Positions 43,587 to 50,135 of a DNA stretch of 50,135 nucleotides are shown here, piece after piece. The first letter of the stretch is position 1. Each line of letters begins with the position of its first letter. The notes under the pieces are model-generated. The model was given only the letters and a program-made list of their open reading frames with translations, made no database searches and had not been told where the DNA came from. This stretch comes from Ramlibacter sp. Lineage in GTDB: Bacteria > Pseudomonadota > Gammaproteobacteria > Burkholderiales > Burkholderiaceae_C. Position numbers and translations under genes: made by a program. The stretch is taken from NCBI GenBank assembly GCA_028292245.1, contig JAQGMS010000028.1, forward strand, positions 1 to 50,135, in the 5' to 3' direction.

Positions 43587-44575
43587 GTCGGCTCCTCGTT
43601 CACAGGCTTTGCCTGGGCCGGCGACGCACCGTCGGCTTCCTTGGCAAAGAGCGCGTCCAGTCCGTGACGCTGCAATGTTTCCGGAAAGGTTCCCGCATAT
43701 TGCTCGATCGTGAGCTTCGCAGGCACGCCATTGGCGCCGAGGATGGATGCGTTGACGCCCGGGTCTCGCCACGAAGTGTTCTCGCGCGGGAGCACCCGCA
43801 GGCTGGCCGGAATCTCCCCCGTTTTCAAGCCCAGCAGCGAGTCGACGACATGGGCCGACTCCACCAAATCACGATAGTGGGTTACCACAGCTCCGGGGCA
43901 CAGCGCCTGAAAGTGACGCCGCACCGTCTCATGCATGCACAGGAAAATCCGGGAGGCGCTTGGCTTGCGCTCGTAGATTTCCATCTGCGTGACGATGTAC
44001 TCGTCGAACGACAAGGGTTCAACGGCGCGACGATGACGAAACTCCATCGCCTTGTAGTACGAGGCCCTCAGGAACCCCAACGGGTCGCGCAAGACGATGC
44101 TCAGTGAAACAGATTCCAGGAACCCCATGGCGTGCCACTGCTCCAGCGGAACGTCGTCGCCGCGCCTTGGATTGGCCACCAGTCCCGAAACGCTTTCCAC
44201 CAGCGACTCGTCCGAGTACAGCACCGGCTTGTCGCCCAGGGCATTGGCCGTGGCCTCAAGACATCGAGCCGCCAAGCGCGCGATATTCATGCGCGCCTTG
44301 CTGCCATCCGTCGCCGGGTCCTGGCTATAGGCCTTCAGCAACATGATGAGCGAAGGCATGACCATGCGCAGGGATCCCATCGCCTGCGGGTCTCCCGCGT
44401 GGTAGCGCTTGCTCGCATCCATGATCATTTGATGCGGCTTGAACTCGCCTGGGATGAACGAGTTGTCGGCGTTCTTTCCGAGATAGTGGACGTTCCGCAG
44501 ATTCGGGAACACCGCCTTTTGCAAGATCGTGGTGCCGGTCCGCGGCGCTCCTGCGTGAATGAATATTCTTGTCAT
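43583..44575 (-). CDS. PAPS-dependent sulfotransferase-like protein B
   Basis: A 330-residue protein. The phosphosulfate loop HAGAPRTGTTILQK lies at residues 7-20 right after the start, and IVLRDPLGFLRASYY (R163 and S172) matches the 3'-phosphate binding motif of PAPS sulfotransferases. It has no signal peptide, so it would act in the cytoplasm. It is a close paralogue of the next gene upstream, with which it shares the C-terminal YAGTF...RHGLDALFA pattern. It overlaps the neighbours on both sides by 4 bases (ATGA). The acceptor is not known; a nucleotide- or lipid-linked glycan is inferred from the glycan genes around it. Confidence 0.78.
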   Translation of the reverse strand: MTRIFIHAGAPRTGTTILQKAVFPNLRNVHYLGKNADNSFIPGEFKPHQMIMDASKRYHAGDPQAMGSLRMVMPSLIMLLKAYSQDPATDGSKARMNIARLAARCLEATANALGDKPVLYSDESLVESVSGLVANPRRGDDVPLEQWHAMGFLESVSLSIVLRDPLGFLRASYYKAMEFRHRRAVEPLSFDEYIVTQMEIYERKPSASRIFLCMHETVRRHFQALCPGAVVTHYRDLVESAHVVDSLLGLKTGEIPASLRVLPRENTSWRDPGVNASILGANGVPAKLTIEQYAGTFPETLQRHGLDALFAKEADGASPAQAKPVNEEPT

Positions 44576-45507
44576 TGCGCGTCTGCGGCAAACATCCGGT
44601 CCAAACCGCGGCGCGCCAATACATCCGCAAACGTGCCCGCATACTGTTGAATGGTCATGCCGGGGGCGACACCGTCGGCTTGAAGAATGAAGTCGTTGGT
44701 CTTGGGCTGCCGCCAGGACTGGTTGTCGCGCGGCAAGTCGGCCAGGCACACCGGCACCTCGCCGGTTTCGATGCCCAGCAATGTATCCAGTGCATGCGCG
44801 GAACCTGCAAGCTCCCGGTACGTCGTCAACACCGTGGCCGGGCACAAGCTCCTGAAGTGCGCCGAAGCGGCGCGATGCATGCCCAGGAAAATGCGGGATG
44901 CGCTCGGCTTGCGTTCGTAGATGGCGAGCTGGCGGCGGATATATTCATCGAACGAGAACGGCGCGCCGCCATAACCCTGCTGGAATTCCATCGCCTTGTA
45001 GTACGAGGCTTGCAGGAACTCCGCGGGCTCCCGCAGGACCACGCTCAGCGATGCGTGTTCCAGGAAGCCGACGTCGTGAAGCTGTTCGAGCGCGACGTCG
45101 TCGCCGAACGCCAATTCACCCCGCAGGCCGGACATGCTTTCCGTCAACGATTCATCCGAATAGAGCACGGGCAGGGGCCCCAGCCGCTCCGCGGCCATCT
45201 GGACACAACCAGCCCAGAGGGCGGCCAACTCACGCCGCTCGCCGCCCTGGTCCCGGTTCTGGTTCTTCAGCACCTTCAGCATCGACGGGAGCAACGCACG
45301 CACGGTCTGTATCCCGGCCGGGTCGCCTGCAAGGTGCCGGTCGCATGCGTCCGCCAGGACCTTCCTGGGATCGAATTTCCCCGCGAGCGGCTGGTTGTCC
45401 GCATTCTTGCCGATGTAGTGAAGCTTCTCCATGCGCGGGAAAACTTCCTTTTGCAGGACCGTTGTCGCGGTCCGTGGAAGCCCTGCATGGACGAAAACCT
45501 GGGTCAC
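44572..45507 (-). CDS. PAPS-dependent sulfotransferase-like protein A
   Basis: A 311-residue paralogue of protein B. The phosphosulfate loop is HAGLPRTATTVLQK (residues 7-20), with alanine where B has glycine, and the 3'-phosphate motif is VVLREPAEFLQASYY (R159 and S168). The middle shares LYSDESLTESMSG with B's LYSDESLVESVSG. It starts with GTG (45507) overlapping the TAG stop of the glycosyltransferase. Two copies side by side suggest gene duplication with division of acceptor or position. Confidence 0.78.
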   Translation of the reverse strand: MTQVFVHAGLPRTATTVLQKEVFPRMEKLHYIGKNADNQPLAGKFDPRKVLADACDRHLAGDPAGIQTVRALLPSMLKVLKNQNRDQGGERRELAALWAGCVQMAAERLGPLPVLYSDESLTESMSGLRGELAFGDDVALEQLHDVGFLEHASLSVVLREPAEFLQASYYKAMEFQQGYGGAPFSFDEYIRRQLAIYERKPSASRIFLGMHRAASAHFRSLCPATVLTTYRELAGSAHALDTLLGIETGEVPVCLADLPRDNQSWRQPKTNDFILQADGVAPGMTIQQYAGTFADVLARRGLDRMFAADAQ

Positions 45508-46823
45508 TACGCCCGCTTCTTTCCGGAGGCGTGAACCCGGCGCGCCTGGCTGGCCTTTTTCTTCTTCAGCGCCACGGCCAGCACGCTTTCTCCGGCGCCA
45601 CCGGTCGAACTCGCTGCCTTGATGTTGTGGCTGGCCAGCACATGCGGTGAAACGGCCGCGATGAAGCGCGTCGTGTTGGCCTGCAGGTCATGCTTGAGCG
45701 CTTCCTTGTCGGCGGCGGCGACGAGCTCTTCGTAATAGGTTTGGTCGCGCACGATCTTGCGCACCTCTTCCACCCAAGGGCGGACGACGTCATCGGGTGC
45801 TCGCGTGTCGCGCTTGGTCTTGACGTCTTCGGGGAAGTCGAACACCTTGCCCCCCTTTCCGACCAGCTCGGCCGAGCCACCGCTGTTGCTGGCGATCACG
45901 GGAATGCCGTTGAGCAGCGCCTCGGGGATCACACGGGCCCCGCTTTCGTGCCAAGTCGAGGGCAGCAGCAACGCGCGGGTTGCAGCGTAAACGGCGCGCA
46001 TGTCCTTCTGGTGGCCGATCACCTTGACGTTCGGGAAATCCTCGGGGGTATAGCCCAGGACTTTGAGCGCGACACCCCACCTGCCACGGCTTTGCACGAC
46101 CAGGAATTTGGCCTCCGGCACTTCCGTCAGGGCCATTCGGGCCAGGGGAAGGAACACATTCACGCCCTTTTCGAAGCTGGGGTTGATGAAAGTGATGAAT
46201 TCAGGCTTGCGCTGCGGTGCCTTGATCAGGTTCAGGTCGATGAACTTGCCGATCGGGTGGCAGGTGAGGTTCAGGCGCTCCTTGAACAGTTGCGCCGTGG
46301 CTTCGGTGTCGGTGACGATCACCGAAACGTACTTGAAGGTGGCGGCGTCCTTGTAGCCGCCGTTGACGAGGTAGAACACGACCGGGATACCCGCCTCGCG
46401 CGCCTCCCGCATCATCGTCATCTCCAGCAGCATCCCGCCCCAGAGGATGATCATGTCGGGGCGGCGCGTCTGCAGTTCATGGCGAAACCGCTGCAAGAAG
46501 ACTTCCTGCTCCTTGCAGGTCATCAAGGGACGCGATGTCTGGTCGGTCCGCACGATGAGGTGCTCCACGCCAAAGACGATGGTGCGGAGCATGTGCTTGT
46601 CCTTGTGGTCCTCGCCGGCCTTGATGACATGCTCGCCGCCCTGCGGCGAATCGAAGATGGTGGCCTGCAAGGCGACGGCGCGAAAGCCCCGCCCCGCCAA
46701 CGCGCCCAGCAGGGTGCGCATGGACAGCGCCGCGCCGCTGGTGATATCGAGGATGTTGCTGGCGCAGGCAAACAGGATGCTGGGTTGCTCAGGCAAGGCG
46801 GCGGGGGAAGGAGGTGCGTTCAT
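45507..46823 (-). CDS. family 4 glycosyltransferase
   Basis: A 438-residue GT-B enzyme. The N-terminal half (residues about 15-200) starts ILFACASNILDITSGAALSM; the C-terminal donor domain shows FINPSFEKGVNVFLPLARM and the E-x7-E motif in STWHESGARVIPEALLNG, followed by IPVIASNSGGSAELVG. The last 40 residues are lysine/arginine-rich (KKKKASQARR) and may contact membrane or nucleic acid. It is first of the long minus-strand run that includes the sulfotransferases, 114 bases after the giant repeat-protein gene, with an intrinsic terminator between. Confidence 0.9.
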   Translation of the reverse strand: MNAPPSPAALPEQPSILFACASNILDITSGAALSMRTLLGALAGRGFRAVALQATIFDSPQGGEHVIKAGEDHKDKHMLRTIVFGVEHLIVRTDQTSRPLMTCKEQEVFLQRFRHELQTRRPDMIILWGGMLLEMTMMREAREAGIPVVFYLVNGGYKDAATFKYVSVIVTDTEATAQLFKERLNLTCHPIGKFIDLNLIKAPQRKPEFITFINPSFEKGVNVFLPLARMALTEVPEAKFLVVQSRGRWGVALKVLGYTPEDFPNVKVIGHQKDMRAVYAATRALLLPSTWHESGARVIPEALLNGIPVIASNSGGSAELVGKGGKVFDFPEDVKTKRDTRAPDDVVRPWVEEVRKIVRDQTYYEELVAAADKEALKHDLQANTTRFIAAVSPHVLASHNIKAASSTGGAGESVLAVALKKKKASQARRVHASGKKRA

Positions 46824-46866
46824 GCTGACCCTGGGGAAGAAAGACCGATTTTATCGAAGCGTTCAC

Positions 46867-46896
46867 AAAAAAAAGCCGCCCTCGAAAGGGCGGCTT
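46867..46896 (-). terminator. rho-independent terminator of the giant repeat-protein gene
   Basis: On the minus strand a perfect 10-bp stem AAGCCGCCCT / AGGGCGGCTT with a 4-base TTCG loop is followed by a run of T. It lies about 40 bases after the stop of the repeat-protein gene and before the glycosyltransferase gene, so it separates that gene from the glycan run. It is the clearest intrinsic terminator in the window. Confidence 0.9.
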
Positions 46897-46937
46897 GGGA
46901 CCAGGGGTTGCCACGGATGACCGTGGCAAATCTTGGT

Positions 46938-49900
46938 TTAGACGATGTCGGCGAAGACGATGGCAGTCACGCCGGTCAGTTGGATCACTGCATCAGCCGT
47001 GGTGCCGTCGGTCGAGTGCACCAAGTAACCGTCCGAGCCCACAAAACCGAAGTAGTACTGAACTGTGCCGTTGAGCGCGGCGTCAGCGGCCGTCAGCATG
47101 GCCGAGAACGTCGCCGAGGCACTCGCGTTTGCGGTGAAGTTCGTTGCCGAACCAGCCACGGCGAAGTCCAGCTTGTCGGACGCCGTCACGAAGTCGGCAG
47201 AAGAGCCGTTCGCGATGACATCTGTCACGGTCGAGGTAGCGATCGCAATGGGGGTCGTCAGCACGTTGGTGCCGGTGAACACGAACGTATCAGCGCCACC
47301 CAGGCCAGCCATCGTATCGACGCCCGCGGCACCCGCGATCGTGTCGTTATAGCTGTTGCCGGTGATCATGTTGGCCAGGCCGTTACCCGTACCGCTGAGG
47401 ATCGTAGCGAGCGAGTCGTCCAAGACCAGGTTCTCGACGTTGGCACCCAGGGTGTAGGAAGCCAGGAACGAGATCACCGTGTCGGTACCCGCGCCCGCTC
47501 CTTCAGTCACCACGTCGCCGGTTTCACGCACGTAGTACGTGTCGTCGCCCGTGCCGCCTTCCATGACGTCGAGGCCAGTGCCCCCGTCAAGGAAGTCATT
47601 GCCGGCCCCGCCGGTGAGGACGTCCGAACCCGCGCCGCCGTTGAAGATGTCATTGCCGGCGCCGCCGGTCATGACGTCCGCACTGCCTGTGCCGATTGCG
47701 GTACCGCCGTCAACACCCGCAATGATCACTGTGCCTTGCGTCGTGCCTGAGGCATTGACGTAATAGGTACCGAGCCAGCCAGCCAGGTCGATCTTTTCGA
47801 CCGAGCCGCCGCCCGTCGTCACGTTGGCCCAGTTGCTTCCGCCTGCCGTGCTGCCCGAAATCGTGATTGCACCGAGGTTGCCGTCGGCAAAGCCCGAAAC
47901 GCTCACGTGGCTATCGTCGCCTGCAGTGATAGTGATAGTGCCCACGTCGCCGCTGGCCGAAGTCCGGACGTAACCCGAAGCTCCGCTGCCCAGCGTCTGC
48001 GTGATTGCGCCGATATCGGTGCCCGCACCAGCCGAGATAAAGGCGCCGCCGGAATCGCCCACCGTCTGCGAGATTGCGCCGACGCTGCCGTCGCTCGAGT
48101 CGAGGTAGAAGGAAACAAACGAGCCATCGCCCAAGTTGGCGGTCGACGTGCCCACATCGCCGGAGGATGTGGAGAAGTAGCCCGTGAAGCCGGTGTTGGT
48201 TCCGCCGGTCACCGAAACGGCGCCGATGCCGCCGTCACCGCTGTAGCCCGACACAGTGAGGTACGCGCCGCCGCTGTCTTCCAGCGTCACCGTCGTCGTG
48301 CCAACTGCTGCGCTGGCGTCGACGTTACCCCAGGCGTAACCGCTCACGCCAACGCTGATGGCGATGTCGCCGACGTTGCCGAAGTTGTCGCCGTTGCCGT
48401 CGTTGAAATCCAGGGCCGAAACGTTGAATTGCGCGTCGGCATGAGCGCCGACGTTCACCGTCACGTTGCCGATGTCGCCGCCCGAAGCCCATGCATAGGC
48501 CGAGGCGAAGGCGCCGCTGCCTGTGGCGGAGACCGAGATGTTGCCGATGTTGCCACCGCCGCCGCCCGACCAGCCGCCGGCCGAGGCCGATGCCGAGATG
48601 TAACCGGAACCATTGTCACCGTTGACCGCCAAGGTCAGGGTGCCGATGTTGCCGCCACCGGAGTACACGGGGAGCGTGGCGCCGTCGGAGAAGCCGCCGG
48701 CGTTGACGTCAACCATGCCATCCGCATTCGCGCCGACGTTGACCGTCACGTTGCCGACGTCACCAAAGGAAGCGTGGGCGGTGACGCCGGGGCCACCCGT
48801 GGTATTGCCGGCGAAACCACCAGAAGCGACCGTGAGGCTGATGTTGCCAATGTTGCCGGTGAATCCAGCCGAGGCACCATTGTCCGTAGTGCCGGAAACG
48901 GCAGCAGTACCGCCGGAACCGACGGAGACATTGATGTCGCCGAAACCGCCGTCGCCGCCGGAGCCGGTCGAGGTGAGGTCAGCAATGGCCGCGCCGCTGA
49001 CGCCTACATTGACGTCCACATCCGCGAACGAAGTGGCTTGCATGGCGTCCAGGTCAGCGGTGCCGCTGGCAGCAGCATTCACGCTGACAGCCACATCGAC
49101 CGCGCCCGAAGCCCAGATGCCGCTGTCCACGTGCACGGTCGAATCCGCTGCGGCGGTCAAGGTCACGAACTTGATGGAGTCAACGCCGTTGACGTCGTTG
49201 AGCGTTAAGCTGCCCAATGCCGTCAGCGAACCGAGCGTCAGCGACGAGGTCGTGGAATCAAGGTTGAGCTGGTCGAACACCACTGCCTTGGCGCCGGTTT
49301 CATTCAGCGTCAGGCTGCCGACGCCGTTGAGCGAGATGTCATCCATCTGGATGGCAGCGGCACCGCCGATGGTCGCCGTCAGGGCGCCCGTCTGGCCGGC
49401 CTTGTAGCTCAGGCTCAGGTCGTTGTCGATATCCGGAACTGTCGTCGTTGCGGCCGTGGACGTGATGTTCAGCGCGGTCAGTTCCGACGTCGCGTTGGTG
49501 ATGGTGGCGCTCTCGGAGCTGCCGGCCAACGTGATGGTCTTGACGCCGGTGCTGCTGCCCAGGTTGAGCAGGGCGTCCGCGTCGAAGTCGGCCTTCAGGG
49601 TTTCGACACCGGTCAGGGTGACGACGCCGATGGCGGTCGTTGCGTTGAAGGACACCGTGTCGGCGCCCGTGCCGCCCTTGACGACGTCGCCGTTCGACAG
49701 GCCGGTACCGAGGTTGAACGTGTTCGCGCCCGTCGAAGCCGAGGCGTCGATCGTGGACGTGCCCTTGATGCCGCTGAACGTGAACGCGTTGGTGCCGTTG
49801 CCGGTGATCGTCACGGTTGCCGCGGCAGTGCCGGCGTTCAACGTGACGAAGTTGGTGCCGGCGGTTGCGACCTTGACGGCTTCGATGGTGCTGCCGTCAG

Positions 49901-50135
49901 ACACGTCAACAGAGCTCGTCACGGTGGCCGAGGTGCCCACGCCGTTCAGCAGGACGCTGGCGGTGTCGGCGGTGCCGGCGGTGCTGGCGTAGTCGACGAA
50001 CAGGTTGCCCTTGCCCGCGAGGCCCATGGTGGAAGCCACAGCGGCGTTGGTCACCGTCGAGGTGTTGCCGGCAATGGTGTTGGTGAAGTTGATCGAAGGT
50101 GCGTTTTCGGTCAGCAGGGCGTTGTAGGTAGCGCC
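46938..50135 (-). CDS. giant RTX / beta-repeat surface protein (S-layer or adhesin-like), N-terminus beyond window
   Basis: At least 1065 codons, open to the right edge, so partial; an in-frame GTG at 50054 is not the real start because the same reading continues to 50135 without a stop. Composition is rich in A, G, T, S, V and D and very poor in K, C and R. The visible N-terminal half (TLTGVETLKADFDADALLNL, AGSSESATITNAT) resembles the beta-repeat body of RsaA-type S-layer proteins; the middle (about 47780-48970) is an array of G-D-I-G-x-V units; five RTX nonapeptides (47532-47666) precede a C-terminal domain ending VTAIVFADIV. No cleaved signal is visible. This fits type I export by the system 10 kb away. 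S-layer or adhesin is a hypothesis. Confidence 0.82.
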   Translation of the reverse strand, partial: GATYNALLTENAPSINFTNTIAGNTSTVTNAAVASTMGLAGKGNLFVDYASTAGTADTASVLLNGVGTSATVTSSVDVSDGSTIEAVKVATAGTNFVTLNAGTAAATVTITGNGTNAFTFSGIKGTSTIDASASTGANTFNLGTGLSNGDVVKGGTGADTVSFNATTAIGVVTLTGVETLKADFDADALLNLGSSTGVKTITLAGSSESATITNATSELTALNITSTAATTTVPDIDNDLSLSYKAGQTGALTATIGGAAAIQMDDISLNGVGSLTLNETGAKAVVFDQLNLDSTTSSLTLGSLTALGSLTLNDVNGVDSIKFVTLTAAADSTVHVDSGIWASGAVDVAVSVNAAASGTADLDAMQATSFADVDVNVGVSGAAIADLTSTGSGGDGGFGDINVSVGSGGTAAVSGTTDNGASAGFTGNIGNISLTVASGGFAGNTTGGPGVTAHASFGDVGNVTVNVGANADGMVDVNAGGFSDGATLPVYSGGGNIGTLTLAVNGDNGSGYISASASAGGWSGGGGGNIGNISVSATGSGAFASAYAWASGGDIGNVTVNVGAHADAQFNVSALDFNDGNGDNFGNVGDIAISVGVSGYAWGNVDASAAVGTTTVTLEDSGGAYLTVSGYSGDGGIGAVSVTGGTNTGFTGYFSTSSGDVGTSTANLGDGSFVSFYLDSSDGSVGAISQTVGDSGGAFISAGAGTDIGAITQTLGSGASGYVRTSASGDVGTITITAGDDSHVSVSGFADGNLGAITISGSTAGGSNWANVTTGGGSVEKIDLAGWLGTYYVNASGTTQGTVIIAGVDGGTAIGTGSADVMTGGAGNDIFNGGAGSDVLTGGAGNDFLDGGTGLDVMEGGTGDDTYYVRETGDVVTEGAGAGTDTVISFLASYTLGANVENLVLDDSLATILSGTGNGLANMITGNSYNDTIAGAAGVDTMAGLGGADTFVFTGTNVLTTPIAIATSTVTDVIANGSSADFVTASDKLDFAVAGSATNFTANASASATFSAMLTAADAALNGTVQYYFGFVGSDGYLVHSTDGTTADAVIQLTGVTAIVFADIV
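47532..47666 (-). repeat. five tandem RTX calcium-binding nonapeptides
   Basis: GGAGNDIFN, GGAGSDVLT, GGAGNDFLD, GGTGLDVME and GGTGDDTYY in direct succession in the giant surface protein. They match the RTX consensus GGxGxDxUx, which binds calcium and folds outside the cell. Confidence 0.95.
47780..48970 (-). repeat. degenerate array of about 13-15 G-[DN]-[IV]-G-x-[IV] units in the giant surface protein
   Basis: Units such as GDVGNVTVNVGANAD, GDIGNVTVNVGAHAD, GNIGNISVSATGSG, GNVGDIAISVGVSG, GSVGAISQTVGDSGG and GDVGTITITAGDD recur every 22-45 residues. Each starts with a glycine-acid-aliphatic-glycine turn and then an alternating beta strand, as in a stacked beta-solenoid. Boundaries are approximate and the family is not recognised. 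Confidence 0.8.

Noticed and set aside
43773-44845. Longer start for sulfotransferase B extending to 44845
   Set aside because: The extension lies wholly within the paralogue's coding sequence and lacks homology; the ATG at 44575 places the phosphosulfate loop at the usual N-terminal position and gives a 4-base overlap.
45690-47750. 686-codon plus-strand open frame
   Set aside because: Antisense to the GT4 glycosyltransferase and the end of the giant repeat protein; it also runs through the intrinsic terminator. Composition is typical of a shadow.
47532-48970. Regularly spaced repeats resembling a CRISPR array
   Set aside because: The periodicity is in-frame protein repeats (RTX nonapeptides and G-D-I-G units) with diverged DNA; there are no identical repeats separated by unique spacers.

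Overview
The window reads as chromosome of a high-GC Burkholderiales betaproteobacterium, most likely Comamonadaceae (Ramlibacter/Variovorax-like). This is a by-eye judgement from protein style (SlmA, ArgB, Bug and TRAP receptors, CysQ) and gene packing, not from a database search. Coding density is very high. No gap between genes exceeds 300 bases, no rRNA or tRNA gene was seen, and there is no complete insertion sequence.

Layout. 1-2.9 kb (minus): a TetR-regulated fatty-acid beta-oxidation operon (TetR, acyl-CoA dehydrogenase, start of a FadB-like gene). 3.0-7.5 kb (plus): an O-antigen ligase-like membrane protein, then four tightly coupled genes that look like a small biosynthetic operon: YqcI/YcgG heme N-oxygenase-like, DUF1989, OlsB-like N-acyltransferase and ATP-grasp ligase. 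7.5-17.3 kb: a sugar-acid catabolic locus arranged around a FadR-type GntR regulator and its palindromic operator. Leftward are two SDR dehydrogenases, an FAH-family hydrolase and a UPF0104 membrane protein. Rightward are the regulator, a TRAP transporter (P, Q, M), a UxaA-type dehydratase and an Ldh2-type dehydrogenase. 17.3-23.9 kb (minus): an extragenic palindromic repeat, pdeM, slmA, a two-component system, argB, a WecA/MraY-like transferase and a GT2 glycosyltransferase. 23.9-27.4 kb (plus): the four dTDP-L-rhamnose genes rfbBDAC, followed 6 bases later by an M10 (serralysin-like) protease.

27.4-50.1 kb is an export and cell-surface locus. On the minus strand are a truncated RTX/beta-repeat giant protein with an S-layer or adhesin look (right edge, with its own terminator), a GT4 glycosyltransferase, two tandem PAPS-sulfotransferase-like proteins, an adenylate-forming enzyme, a Bug receptor, a small membrane protein, UDP-glucose dehydrogenase, a UDP-glucuronate epimerase-like protein and CysQ. 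Next comes a 204-residue protein that resembles the N-terminal (non-nuclease) half of TnpB, whose start codon sits in a perfect 13-bp inverted repeat. It is followed by two ABC exporters, an HlyD adaptor, a TolC-like channel and a secreted RTX serine protease. The two proteases share a C-terminal module of about 180 residues.

How the genes work together (inference): the type I system exports the two proteases and perhaps the giant repeat protein. The rhamnose, uronic-acid, sulfotransferase and CysQ genes make a sulfated acidic surface glycan, with CysQ clearing the PAP released by sulfation. The TnpB-like protein, translationally coupled to the exporter, is the best candidate for something undescribed: a transposon-derived, nuclease-less protein that may regulate secretion.
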